NCBI RefSeq assembly: GCF_025971955.1
Contig: NZ_JAPDMX010000003.1
Location: forward strand, 336,678 to 400,677
Source of the DNA: Shewanella subflava
GTDB taxonomy: Bacteria; Pseudomonadota; Gammaproteobacteria; Enterobacterales; Shewanellaceae
DNA: 64,000 nt
Direction of reading: 5' to 3'
Below, piece by piece: positions 8,248-15,730 of this stretch. The notes beneath the pieces were generated by a model, which saw only the letters and a list, made by a program, of their open reading frames with translations, was not told the DNA's origin and searched no databases. How positions within the stretch are numbered: position 1 is the stretch's first letter; each line of letters starts with the position of its first letter. The position numbers and the translations under genes were made by a program.

Positions 8248-10161
8248 ATGGCTTCTGTTGAATTATTTACCCCTGCACCGACCAAAAAGCGTCAGCTTGA
8301 ATTGTTAGCACCGGCTAAAAATGCCGATTATGGTATCGAAGCCATTCGTCATGGTGCGGATGCTGTTTATATCGGTGGACCTGCATTTGGCGCCCGTCAT
8401 AATGCGGGCAATAGTGTTGAAGATATCGCTCGTCTTGCTGAGTTTGCCCATCGTTATCATGCCCAGGTGTTTGTGGCGCTGAATACAATTTTGATGGATG
8501 ACGAACTGCCCAAAGCACAGCAATTGATTTGGGACTTATACCATGCAGGTGTCGATGCGCTCATTATTCAAGACATGGGGGTTTTGCAATTAGATTTGCC
8601 GCCAATCGCCTTGCATGCCAGCACGCAAATGGATAACCGTACGCCTGAAAAGGCAGTATTTTTAGAGCAGGTTGGTTTTTCGCAGGTAGTTTTGGCCCGT
8701 GAGCTGAATATTCCTCAAATTCGAGATATTGCAGCGAGTACCAAAATGAAGCTTGAATTTTTCATTCATGGTGCCCTGTGTGTCAGCTACAGTGGCTTAT
8801 GTAATTTAAGCCATGCTTACTCAAATCGCAGCGCTAACCGTGGTGAATGTTCACAAATGTGTCGTTTGCCATGTAATTTAACTACGCGTGATGGTGATGT
8901 CTTAGCCGAGAATCAGCACTTATTATCACTTAAAGATAATAACCAAACCGATAATTTAGAAGCTTTAATAGATGCAGGTGTGACCTCGTTTAAAGTCGAA
9001 GGGCGCTTAAAAGACATTACTTATTTGAAAAACGTCACTGCGCATTATCGCAAGCAACTTGATGCCATTATTGATAAGCGTAACGATCTAGAGTCGATTT
9101 CCCACGGGCGTTGTGAGTTCAACTTTACTCCAGATCCTGACAAAAGCTTCAACCGTGGTAAAACGGACTACTTTGTAAATCAGCGCACCGAGGCGATTGA
9201 GCACTTTAGCTCACCCAAGTTTATTGGTGAAAAAGTGGGGCGTATTACCCAGGTTGGTAAAGATTTTATCAAAATCGATACCACCGAGAGTGGCAAGGAT
9301 ATTGTTTTTAACAACGGTGATGGGTTGTGCTTTTTTGTTGAGCATTATGAAACCCAACGTTTGTCTGATGACAAACTTGCCGGCACCCGAGTCAATCGTG
9401 CTGATGGCAATACTTTGTATTTAACCGAAGTGCCAAAAGATTTGAAAGTTGGCGTGATGATGTTTAGAAACTTTGACCATAAATTTGAGTCAACGTTAAA
9501 TAAAGACTCAGCCAGCCGTAAAATCAGTGTGGATATGCAGTTTTATGATACCGATGAAGGTGTGGCGTTATCGTTAACTGATGCGCATGGAATTACTGCA
9601 AGTGTGAGCTTGCAGTGTGAAAAGCAGGCCGCTAATGATCAGGCAAAATCGGCTGCAAACCTTAAAAAGCAATTAGGTAAATTAGGCAGTACTGATTTTA
9701 TTGCCAATAAAATTAATTTACTCGCTGAGCAAGTATGGTTTTTACCTTCGTCAGTGGTCAACGAATTAAGGCGTGATGCGGTTGATGCATTAATGTTGGC
9801 AAGGGTCAGTGCTTATAAACGTCCTGAACGTTGGTTGCATGATAAAAATGCGCGTTTCCCCCAAAAATCGCTGAGCTTTTTATCCAATGTGGCTAACGAG
9901 CAAGCTCGCAGTTTTTATGAGCAACACGGTGTCATTCAGATAGAAGACACCTATGAAAAAAATAAAGTATTGCATGATGCGCCATTAATGGTGACTAAAC
10001 ATTGTTTGCGATATAGCTTCAATTTATGCCCTAAAGAAGTTGAAGGCATAAAAGCGGATCCCATGTTTTTAGATGTGGGTAAAGATAAATTGAAATTAGT
10101 GTTTGATTGCCAAAAATGCGAGATGATGATTGTTGGCTCAAATCAAATGGTAAAAAGTTAA
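8248..10161 (+). CDS. rlhA: 23S rRNA C2501 hydroxylase RlhA (U32 family)
   Basis: 637 residues from the ATG at 8248 (AAGAAG lies about 14 bases upstream; an in-frame TTG at 8236 is less likely). It is a U32 'collagenase-like' family protein of the long type. The N-terminal TIM-barrel-like domain begins LELLAPAKNADYGIEAIRHGADAVYIGG. A conserved cysteine cluster (HGALCVSYSGLCNLSH...NRGECSQMCRLPC) and a C-terminal DUF3656 region follow. Length and C-terminal domain match RlhA (YdcP), which hydroxylates C2501 in 23S rRNA, rather than the shorter tRNA hydroxylase TrhP (YegQ, about 450 residues). A final cysteine motif (FDCQKCEM) near the end may complete an iron-sulfur site. True peptidase activity is not expected. 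Confidence 0.85.
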   Translation: MASVELFTPAPTKKRQLELLAPAKNADYGIEAIRHGADAVYIGGPAFGARHNAGNSVEDIARLAEFAHRYHAQVFVALNTILMDDELPKAQQLIWDLYHAGVDALIIQDMGVLQLDLPPIALHASTQMDNRTPEKAVFLEQVGFSQVVLARELNIPQIRDIAASTKMKLEFFIHGALCVSYSGLCNLSHAYSNRSANRGECSQMCRLPCNLTTRDGDVLAENQHLLSLKDNNQTDNLEALIDAGVTSFKVEGRLKDITYLKNVTAHYRKQLDAIIDKRNDLESISHGRCEFNFTPDPDKSFNRGKTDYFVNQRTEAIEHFSSPKFIGEKVGRITQVGKDFIKIDTTESGKDIVFNNGDGLCFFVEHYETQRLSDDKLAGTRVNRADGNTLYLTEVPKDLKVGVMMFRNFDHKFESTLNKDSASRKISVDMQFYDTDEGVALSLTDAHGITASVSLQCEKQAANDQAKSAANLKKQLGKLGSTDFIANKINLLAEQVWFLPSSVVNELRRDAVDALMLARVSAYKRPERWLHDKNARFPQKSLSFLSNVANEQARSFYEQHGVIQIEDTYEKNKVLHDAPLMVTKHCLRYSFNLCPKEVEGIKADPMFLDVGKDKLKLVFDCQKCEMMIVGSNQMVKS

Positions 10162-10237
10162 GTTGTTTAACAACTGCCCATAAAGAAAAATTAGGCTATG
10201 CCTTTTAAAGCGTTAATTCACTAGGAAAAATAGACAA

Positions 10238-10546
10238 ATGAGTCAAAGTAAAAAGTATGCATTTCGTGTGTTTCAAGCTGATAGCGGCTGGAAAACAGAA
10301 ATCACTCGCCGCATGACAGCAACTAAAACTGTGGTATCAAAAAGCCATGATGGTTTTGCGACAGAAGCAGAAGCAACAGCATGGGGCGAAGAAGCATTAA
10401 AAGGCTTCTTAGGTAAACAAGCTGAACGTAATAAACGTAAAACAGAGAAGCACTTAAAAGCTAAAAGTATTGCTGCGGCCATCGCGGCCGAAGCGGGTGA
10501 GTCTGATGAAGATTTTCAAGACGATGACGATGAAGAACTTGGCTAA
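10238..10546 (+). CDS. Small DUF3622-like protein
   Basis: 102 residues, cytoplasmic, no signal or membrane segment. The first half (KYAFRVFQADSGWKTEITRRMTA) suggests a small beta-sheet domain; a basic helix (KQAERNKRKTEKHLKAK) and a strongly acidic tail (DEDFQDDDDEELG) follow. It resembles the DUF3622 family of Vibrio and Shewanella relatives. The mix of basic helix and acidic tail could fit nucleic-acid or ribosome binding, which is a guess. It stands alone, 76 bases after rlhA, and could be co-transcribed with it since no terminator is visible between them. Confidence 0.65.
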   Translation: MSQSKKYAFRVFQADSGWKTEITRRMTATKTVVSKSHDGFATEAEATAWGEEALKGFLGKQAERNKRKTEKHLKAKSIAAAIAAEAGESDEDFQDDDDEELG

Positions 10547-10706
10547 TAACTCTTGTTATTGAATATGTTGCAAATTGTTAAAGATAAGTTTTAAAAAATG
10601 GCTGTTGTGATATATAGTTGGTCGATAATTTCGGCAGTGCTACGTTAAATATCAAAATGGCCTCATCAAATGGTGTTGATGATGTATTTAAAAAGGAAGA
10701 TATGAA

Positions 10707-11372
10707 ATGAAACCGTTTGCGGCAATAAAGCTTTGGTTGGGGCTAATGTTTTTGGTGCCATGCACTTTGTTGTCTGCAAAACCGTATTCTCCTATCAATA
10801 CACTTTTTGGTGATGATGACCAAAGTATTGGCAAAGTCGAAATGCCTAAAGATGTGCAGCAATTAACAGACTTTGCCTCTAAATTTGGCTTTCTACCGCC
10901 ACTGAATTGGAAGCTGGCATTTCATGAAATGCAGGGCGATATGTTTATGGCGGAGTTTATTCCGGCTAATGAAACCTTAAATGATTGGAGTGGCCTTGTA
11001 TGTATGCAAGGTTTTAAAGGATTGGCCAACGACATTGAACCGCAAAAGTTCCTTGATGGTATGGCTGACACTTACGCCGAAAACTGCGACGGAAAAGTGA
11101 TTTATACCGTTTTAGGCAGCTCCAAGGTGGAAGGGTTGAATGCGGTACACGGAATTTTAGGTTGTACAGTGATGCCAAATATTCATCACGCCTCAGCGTT
11201 TGTAGCAAAAGATTTTGCCAGTATTCCCAAAGGCGAAATTGGATTTTTTACGGTAGTCAGTGGTTCGCAAGATCTGTATTTATTGCACAAATCAATTCGA
11301 CAAGCCGTGTTCAGAGAAAATGACCCCCCTATCAATGCCAATAATTATCGTGAGTTTATGGCAAACAATTAA
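10707..11372 (+). CDS. Exported protein of unknown function
   Basis: 221 residues with a Sec signal peptide (hydrophobic core WLGLMFLVPCTLLSA, cleavage near SAKP). The mature protein has three cysteines (in LVCMQG, ENCDGK, LGCTVM) that could form a disulfide. I do not recognise a family. The start at 10707 is favoured over an ATG at 10702 (an ATGAAATGA mini-frame) because AAGGAAG then lies 7 bases upstream. It precedes the cobalamin riboswitch and btuB on the same strand, but the gap of more than 140 bases and the riboswitch make it a separate unit. Confidence 0.6.
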   Translation: MKPFAAIKLWLGLMFLVPCTLLSAKPYSPINTLFGDDDQSIGKVEMPKDVQQLTDFASKFGFLPPLNWKLAFHEMQGDMFMAEFIPANETLNDWSGLVCMQGFKGLANDIEPQKFLDGMADTYAENCDGKVIYTVLGSSKVEGLNAVHGILGCTVMPNIHHASAFVAKDFASIPKGEIGFFTVVSGSQDLYLLHKSIRQAVFRENDPPINANNYREFMANN

Positions 11373-11517
11373 TCGCAACTTTGTTTTATTTTTCAGCTTA
11401 TGCTGAAAAATTATAATGACAATCTGTAGCTGAACGCCCTAGTGCATATATCTAATCCTTAGCATAAACCGTATAATTGCCGCGATTTTATGGTCATGAT
11501 GACTAGTCAATCTTTTG

Positions 11518-11690
11518 TGGTGCCGCACGTTTAACTGGCGTGTGGATAATCGGGAAATCAGTGCAAATCTGATACTGCCCCCGCAACGGTGAAAGGTTAG
11601 GGCAATGTGAAATAGCACATGGCTCGTTTGTAGAATGTATTATTCTGGCAAAATACCTCAGTCCGGAGACCGGCCCTAAAGATGATTTTG
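11518..11690 (+). ncRNA. Cobalamin (B12) riboswitch in the btuB leader
   Basis: The leader contains the core signature of the cobalamin aptamer: CGGGAAATCAGTG at 11551-11563, then AATCTGATACTGCCCCCGC ending near 11584, and a B12 box of the form AGTCCGGAGACCGGCC at 11660-11675. Order and spacing match the family. AdoCbl or a related cobalamin binding is expected to repress translation or transcription of btuB, whose ATG lies about 120 bases downstream. The exact ends are estimated, and the expression platform (11690-11810) was not resolved by eye. Confidence 0.92.
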
Positions 11691-11813
11691 AGATTTCGGT
11701 GGGCAGATCTTAAGATGTAATAAGCTATTTGAAATTTGACTCTTACGGAGTTATTTGAAGGCATTTTATTACGACGCAACTGCCCCATTTTCCCTTTTAG
11801 GAGTTAAAGGTAA

Positions 11814-13793
11814 ATGGGTATTAATCCAACAAAATTAGCCTTGTCATTAAGCGCTATTCTCGGACTTTCCAGTCTTTCTTTACTTACGTTTGCCGCAGAT
11901 GCGCCAACAAACGTCAATGATGCCAAGTCTCAATCAGAAGATACCATGGTCGTGATAGGCCGCAGTGTTGATTCACCATTGAATATTGCCGCCAATGTTA
12001 ATGTAATTGGTGCCGCTGAAATTCAAATGAGTGGAGCCACCAACTTAGGCGATCTACTCCGTGGACAAAGCGGTATTCAAATTTCAAATAACAATACTGG
12101 TCCTGTATTCTCAATGCGTGGCTTTAGTGCATCACAAGCAGCAAATAATACCCTTATTTTGGTGGATGGACGCAGATTGAATAACATTGACATTGCTGCG
12201 CCAAGCATCAGTGCCATTTCACTAAATCAAATTGAGCGCGTTGAAATTTTATCGGGCAGCTCTGGGGTGTTATACGGCGATCAAGCGGTGGGGGGCGTCA
12301 TTAACATTATTACCAAAAGCCCTACTAGCACAGGCGGTGGTCTGGCATTGTCAGGTGGAAGCTTTGATACCTTTGAAGCGAAAGGGGATGTGTCTGGGGC
12401 GATTAATGATACCTGGCAATATTACCTCGCGGGGAATTATAACGAGTCTGACAACTACCGTGATGATAATGACAATAAAACCAGCTCTGTTTTAGGCCGT
12501 TTGCAATATAAGACTCACGTTGAAGATTTTTATGTTGAAGCAAACTATTTTGATAATGATCGCAAAACACCGGGTTCCTTATCAAAGGAGCAGTTGCAAC
12601 AGAACCCACGTCAATCCAATCCTTGGAATAAAGGGGATTCTATCCATGAAATGACCACCGCGTTACGCAGCGGCTATCATTATCAAATTGCAGATACTTG
12701 GTTACTCGGCGCAGATGTGAGTTACAGCGACAGTAACAATACCAGTTTTCAATGGGGCGGTTATGGTCGTAATGAGCGCACGCTATTGTCGATTTCGCCA
12801 AAAGCGGTAGCCAATTATCAAGTAAACAATGGTGAGCTGAAGATTATCACAGGTATCGATTATAATCTTGGTGAGTCGACTTTTAGTTGGGGAAGAAGTA
12901 ATCAACAAACGCAAAGCAGCGCGTATATTCAGGCCAGCGTGCCTTTAACCACGTCGTTATCGTATGTGGTGGGTGGTCGTTATGCCAAAGCGGAAGATGA
13001 GTTAGTGGATGGCAATATCTACCCTAACGGGATCGATTTAGATCAAGATGAAAATGCATTTGAGCTGGGCCTAAATTATCGTCCAAATCATGCCCATCGT
13101 TTATATGTTCGTGCCGATGATAACTTCCGTTTCGCAAAAGTTGACGAGCAAGCTTATACCTCTCCAGGTACGGTAGGCTTAAAACCACAAGTTGGCCGTT
13201 CGTACGAGGCTGGCTGGGATTATATCAACGACATCCACAGCTTTAAGCTAAATATATTTCAACTTGATTTAGAAGATGAAATTATTTGGGATCCAAGCGC
13301 CCCTAAACCGATTGGCGGTAGCTTTAATGGTGCTAACGTCAATGCGGATGCTTCGCGTCGCTATGGCATTAGCCCAAGCTATGATGTACAGATTACTCCC
13401 AACTGGTTAGTCGGTTTGTCTTATGACTATATTGATGCTGAATTTACCGAAGGCTTGAATGACGGCAAGGCGCTTTCATGGGTGGCTAAGCACAGTGGCC
13501 GCGGTTATATCAGTTATGATTTTGCTGAAAACTGGCAATTGTTTGCGGAAGGTATTTATACCGGCGAGCGCTTTATGGAAGGTGATAATGCCAATGCTGA
13601 TGCTAAATTAGATAGCTATGTATTGACCAATATTGCCCTTAACTATACGCAATCCCAGTGGTCAGCAAGTTTACGCCTTGATAACTTGCTAGATGAAGAC
13701 TATGTTAGCGCGGGTTACTATTCTGCATGGGGCAGTGGCTATTATCCAGGTGATGGGCGTAATATTCGTTTAACGGCTGGATATCGTTTTTAA
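11814..13793 (+). CDS. btuB: TonB-dependent vitamin B12 receptor BtuB-like
   Basis: 659 residues with a signal peptide, a TonB box near residue 43 (EDTMVVIG), a plug domain (NLGDLLRGQSGIQISNN... SGVLYGDQAVGGVINIITK) and a 22-strand-type barrel ending YRF. The plug and barrel alone would only say TonB-dependent receptor; the cobalamin riboswitch in the leader makes cobalamin or a cobinamide the likely ligand. It takes B12 across the outer membrane using TonB-ExbBD energy. GGAG precedes the ATG and a terminator follows the stop. The metE/metR block three genes on makes biological sense as its neighbour. Symbol by function and regulation; paralogues for other corrinoids cannot be excluded. Confidence 0.88.
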   Translation: MGINPTKLALSLSAILGLSSLSLLTFAADAPTNVNDAKSQSEDTMVVIGRSVDSPLNIAANVNVIGAAEIQMSGATNLGDLLRGQSGIQISNNNTGPVFSMRGFSASQAANNTLILVDGRRLNNIDIAAPSISAISLNQIERVEILSGSSGVLYGDQAVGGVINIITKSPTSTGGGLALSGGSFDTFEAKGDVSGAINDTWQYYLAGNYNESDNYRDDNDNKTSSVLGRLQYKTHVEDFYVEANYFDNDRKTPGSLSKEQLQQNPRQSNPWNKGDSIHEMTTALRSGYHYQIADTWLLGADVSYSDSNNTSFQWGGYGRNERTLLSISPKAVANYQVNNGELKIITGIDYNLGESTFSWGRSNQQTQSSAYIQASVPLTTSLSYVVGGRYAKAEDELVDGNIYPNGIDLDQDENAFELGLNYRPNHAHRLYVRADDNFRFAKVDEQAYTSPGTVGLKPQVGRSYEAGWDYINDIHSFKLNIFQLDLEDEIIWDPSAPKPIGGSFNGANVNADASRRYGISPSYDVQITPNWLVGLSYDYIDAEFTEGLNDGKALSWVAKHSGRGYISYDFAENWQLFAEGIYTGERFMEGDNANADAKLDSYVLTNIALNYTQSQWSASLRLDNLLDEDYVSAGYYSAWGSGYYPGDGRNIRLTAGYRF

Positions 13794-13848
13794 GTGCGAC
13801 TTTTAAAATACAGTTATTGTTAATGTAGAAAGCGACTATACTTTATTA

Positions 13849-13876
13849 AGCCAACAAGTTTTTTGTTGGCTTTTTT
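13849..13876 (+). terminator. Rho-independent terminator after btuB
   Basis: Nine-base stem AGCCAACAA / TTGTTGGCT followed by a T run. Confidence 0.88.
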
Positions 13877-13934
13877 ATGATATTGTTTTGCCAACAGCCA
13901 AAATATGAATAAATAATTAAGGTGACAGTGGCTT

Positions 13935-14675
13935 ATGACAAATCTTGAGCAAAGGGTGTTAACTCAAGTCAGTGCGATTATTCGTAATGAAGAACAGGTG
14001 ATCGGGCGTCGCGGCATTCTTGTGCCGTTAAAAAAAGCATTAATCAATGAGGCTAATATTAAGGTTATTATTGATATTGTGTCAGAAGACCCCGCGTTGG
14101 CTGCCCACTTACTGTTACGCAGTAATACCGCTGTTTCAGCTGGTCTGGTATCGACAAAAAATCGCAGTATAAAAGATGCCCTGATCCGTTTAGGTCAGGT
14201 GAATATCTACCGTTATGCTTTTTCATTTTATCTAAAAGAGCGTTTAGATGAGCTCAATGAGCCTTACAAAAAGTTGGTAAAAGGTTATTGGAAGCTTAAT
14301 GAAGTCATTGCCGTTGATTCTGTCACATTATTAAGAGAAGAAACTGACAAAGGTAACGGTTTAAAAATTGATGCCGATGAAATGCAAACCTTAGCTTTAT
14401 TTAGTGTGTTTGGGCAAGTGATTACCTTGACGGCATTTGCTTATTTAAACAGTGAGCAAGAAAGGCCTATCTCGCTGAAGGTTATAAAAAGTTTGATTGA
14501 TAGTCATCAGCAGACACTCTCTATTGAAGCATTTGAATCATTAGGGCTAGATGACGATTTACGCAATGAATTCTTGATTGCCCACAACCTACAGCAAACG
14601 ACAAACCCTGACTCAGCAGGGCTTCTTTTACGTCGTGTGTTGTCAAAACGTGGTTTATTGATTAACCCTTTGTAG
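13935..14675 (+). CDS. HDOD-domain protein
   Basis: 246 residues, cytoplasmic. The N-terminal half matches the HDOD domain: VIIDIVSEDPALAAHLLLRSNTA, then RSIKDALIRLGQVNIYRYAF, which corresponds to the conserved 'aI..LG...i..l' region. No output domain (GGDEF, EAL, receiver) is fused. HDOD proteins lack the HD catalytic residues and act as regulators in signalling. GGTGA stands upstream of the ATG. Its 3' end overlaps the convergent metR gene by 14 bases, in a short tandem repeat. No terminator is visible, so transcripts of the two genes should overlap. Confidence 0.78.
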   Translation: MTNLEQRVLTQVSAIIRNEEQVIGRRGILVPLKKALINEANIKVIIDIVSEDPALAAHLLLRSNTAVSAGLVSTKNRSIKDALIRLGQVNIYRYAFSFYLKERLDELNEPYKKLVKGYWKLNEVIAVDSVTLLREETDKGNGLKIDADEMQTLALFSVFGQVITLTAFAYLNSEQERPISLKVIKSLIDSHQQTLSIEAFESLGLDDDLRNEFLIAHNLQQTTNPDSAGLLLRRVLSKRGLLINPL

Positions 14676-15576
14676 ATGGAACCCTTTGTAGATGTAACCC
14701 TTCTTCGGCCACTAATTCTAACCATTTTTGAATTAAGTTAGCATTAGTGGCATCACGCCTGTATGCACCAAATAGTGGACGTTTTAACCCTTCAGCGCCT
14801 AATTTTACAGAGGTAAGATTCAAGCCTTGGCTTTCTTTGATCGACCAAGTCGGTAGCGCGGCTACCCCATCATTACACGCAACGCGTTGAAGCAGCATTG
14901 AGGTTAAATCGCATTGTTTTTGCTCACCGATTTCAATGCCAGCGGGTTCTAAAAAGTGTTTGTAAATATCTAGGCGAGTCAGTGGCACTGGGTAAGTTAA
15001 TAGCGTCTGCTTGGCAAGATTTGCTGGAGTAATAAATGCCTGCCCTGCCAAGACGTTATCGTTGGCAACAACCAGTTTTACTTCAAAATCAAAAAGATGT
15101 TGATAGGCCAATGTATGCCCTGGTACCGGATCTGATGTTAACACTATGTCTAACCCCCCCGTTTCAAGCGCATTTAACGAGTCGAAAAGATGACGGCTTG
15201 AAATATCAATTTGAGCATCGGGCGCTTGCAGCTTAAACGCTTCAATAACGGGCATTAACCATCTAAAACAACTGTGACATTCAATGCCTAATTTTAGTTG
15301 TTGATTCTCACCTTCTAAGCCACGTTTTAAGTCTGATTCGGTGGCAATCACCTTTGGCAGAATTTCTTCTGCAAGATTAAGTAAACGGGCACCTTCATGG
15401 GTGAAGGTTAACGGCTTACTTTTACGCACAAAAATAGCGGAGTTAATTCGGGTTTCTAATTCCTTAATTTGATGAGAAAGCGCCGATTGGGTTACAAAGC
15501 GTTTCTTAGCCGCTCCTGCTAAGCTGCCACTTTCCTTTAACGCCATTAAGGTGCGAAGGTGTCTAAGTTCTATCAT
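14662..15576 (-). CDS. metR: LysR-family activator MetR
   Basis: 304 residues with an N-terminal winged helix (LRTLMALKESGSLAGAAKKRFVTQSALSHQIKELE) and a LysR substrate-binding domain. The effector-domain start GIECHSCFRWLMPVIEAF closely follows MetR. It is divergent from metE with a 154-base gap, the standard MetR arrangement. MetR activates metE and other methionine genes, with homocysteine as co-inducer. The last about six codons lie in a 16-base tandem repeat, so the C-terminal tail (RVPSTKG) appears to have been extended by duplication. A run of seven Gs on the coding strand lies at 15153-15159. Confidence 0.92.
   Translation of the reverse strand: MIELRHLRTLMALKESGSLAGAAKKRFVTQSALSHQIKELETRINSAIFVRKSKPLTFTHEGARLLNLAEEILPKVIATESDLKRGLEGENQQLKLGIECHSCFRWLMPVIEAFKLQAPDAQIDISSRHLFDSLNALETGGLDIVLTSDPVPGHTLAYQHLFDFEVKLVVANDNVLAGQAFITPANLAKQTLLTYPVPLTRLDIYKHFLEPAGIEIGEQKQCDLTSMLLQRVACNDGVAALPTWSIKESQGLNLTSVKLGAEGLKRPLFGAYRRDATNANLIQKWLELVAEEGLHLQRVPSTKG
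14664..14700. repeat. 16-bp tandem repeat over the HDOD/metR convergent ends
   Basis: The unit AACCCTTTGTAGATG plus G or T occurs twice in tandem (14664-14679, 14680-14695) and a third partial copy (AACCCTT) follows. The HDOD stop codon TAG lies in the first copy, and the metR stop (TTA on the plus strand at 14662-14664) overlaps its edge. The duplication adds codons to metR but not to the HDOD gene. Confidence 0.85.
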
Positions 15577-15589
15577 TACTCACTCCACA

Positions 15590-15624
15590 TGAAACTTACT
15601 CAACTTACCGATGAAATCAATTCG
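15590..15624. promoter_or_regulatory. Candidate MetR binding sites between metR and metE
   Basis: Two stretches fit the MetR consensus TGAA-N5-TTCA: TGAAACTTACTCA at 15590-15602 (7 of 8) and TGAAATCAATTCG at 15612-15624 (7 of 8). They lie next to the metR start, about 107 to 141 bases upstream of metE. Assignment follows from the divergent metR/metE layout. Confidence 0.6.
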
Positions 15625-15650
15625 ATTGCTTGGCTGCAGGTTAGCACAAT

Positions 15651-15674
15651 AAACTTCTAGACGTCCAGACGCCT
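15651..15674. promoter_or_regulatory. Tandem met boxes (MetJ operator) upstream of metE
   Basis: Three consecutive octamers match the MetJ met box AGACGTCT: AAACTTCT at 15651-15658 (6 of 8), AGACGTCC at 15659-15666 (7 of 8), AGACGCCT at 15667-15674 (7 of 8). MetJ dimers bind such head-to-tail boxes with S-adenosylmethionine as co-repressor. They sit 57 bases before the metE start, where they would block its promoter. Confidence 0.75.
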
Positions 15675-15730
15675 GTGTGGTTTTTTTACATTAAGGTAAC
15701 AACAATTAGCTTATCAACAAGGAAAGTAGT

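Noticed and set aside
8248..10161. Collagenase
   Set aside because: Old U32 annotations use that name; length and the C-terminal domain match the rRNA hydroxylase RlhA.
10702..10710. ATGAAATGA mini-frame overlapping the next start, as a possible regulatory leader peptide
   Set aside because: The ribosome-binding site is too close to the first ATG; two codons and an ATGA overlap by chance are more likely.
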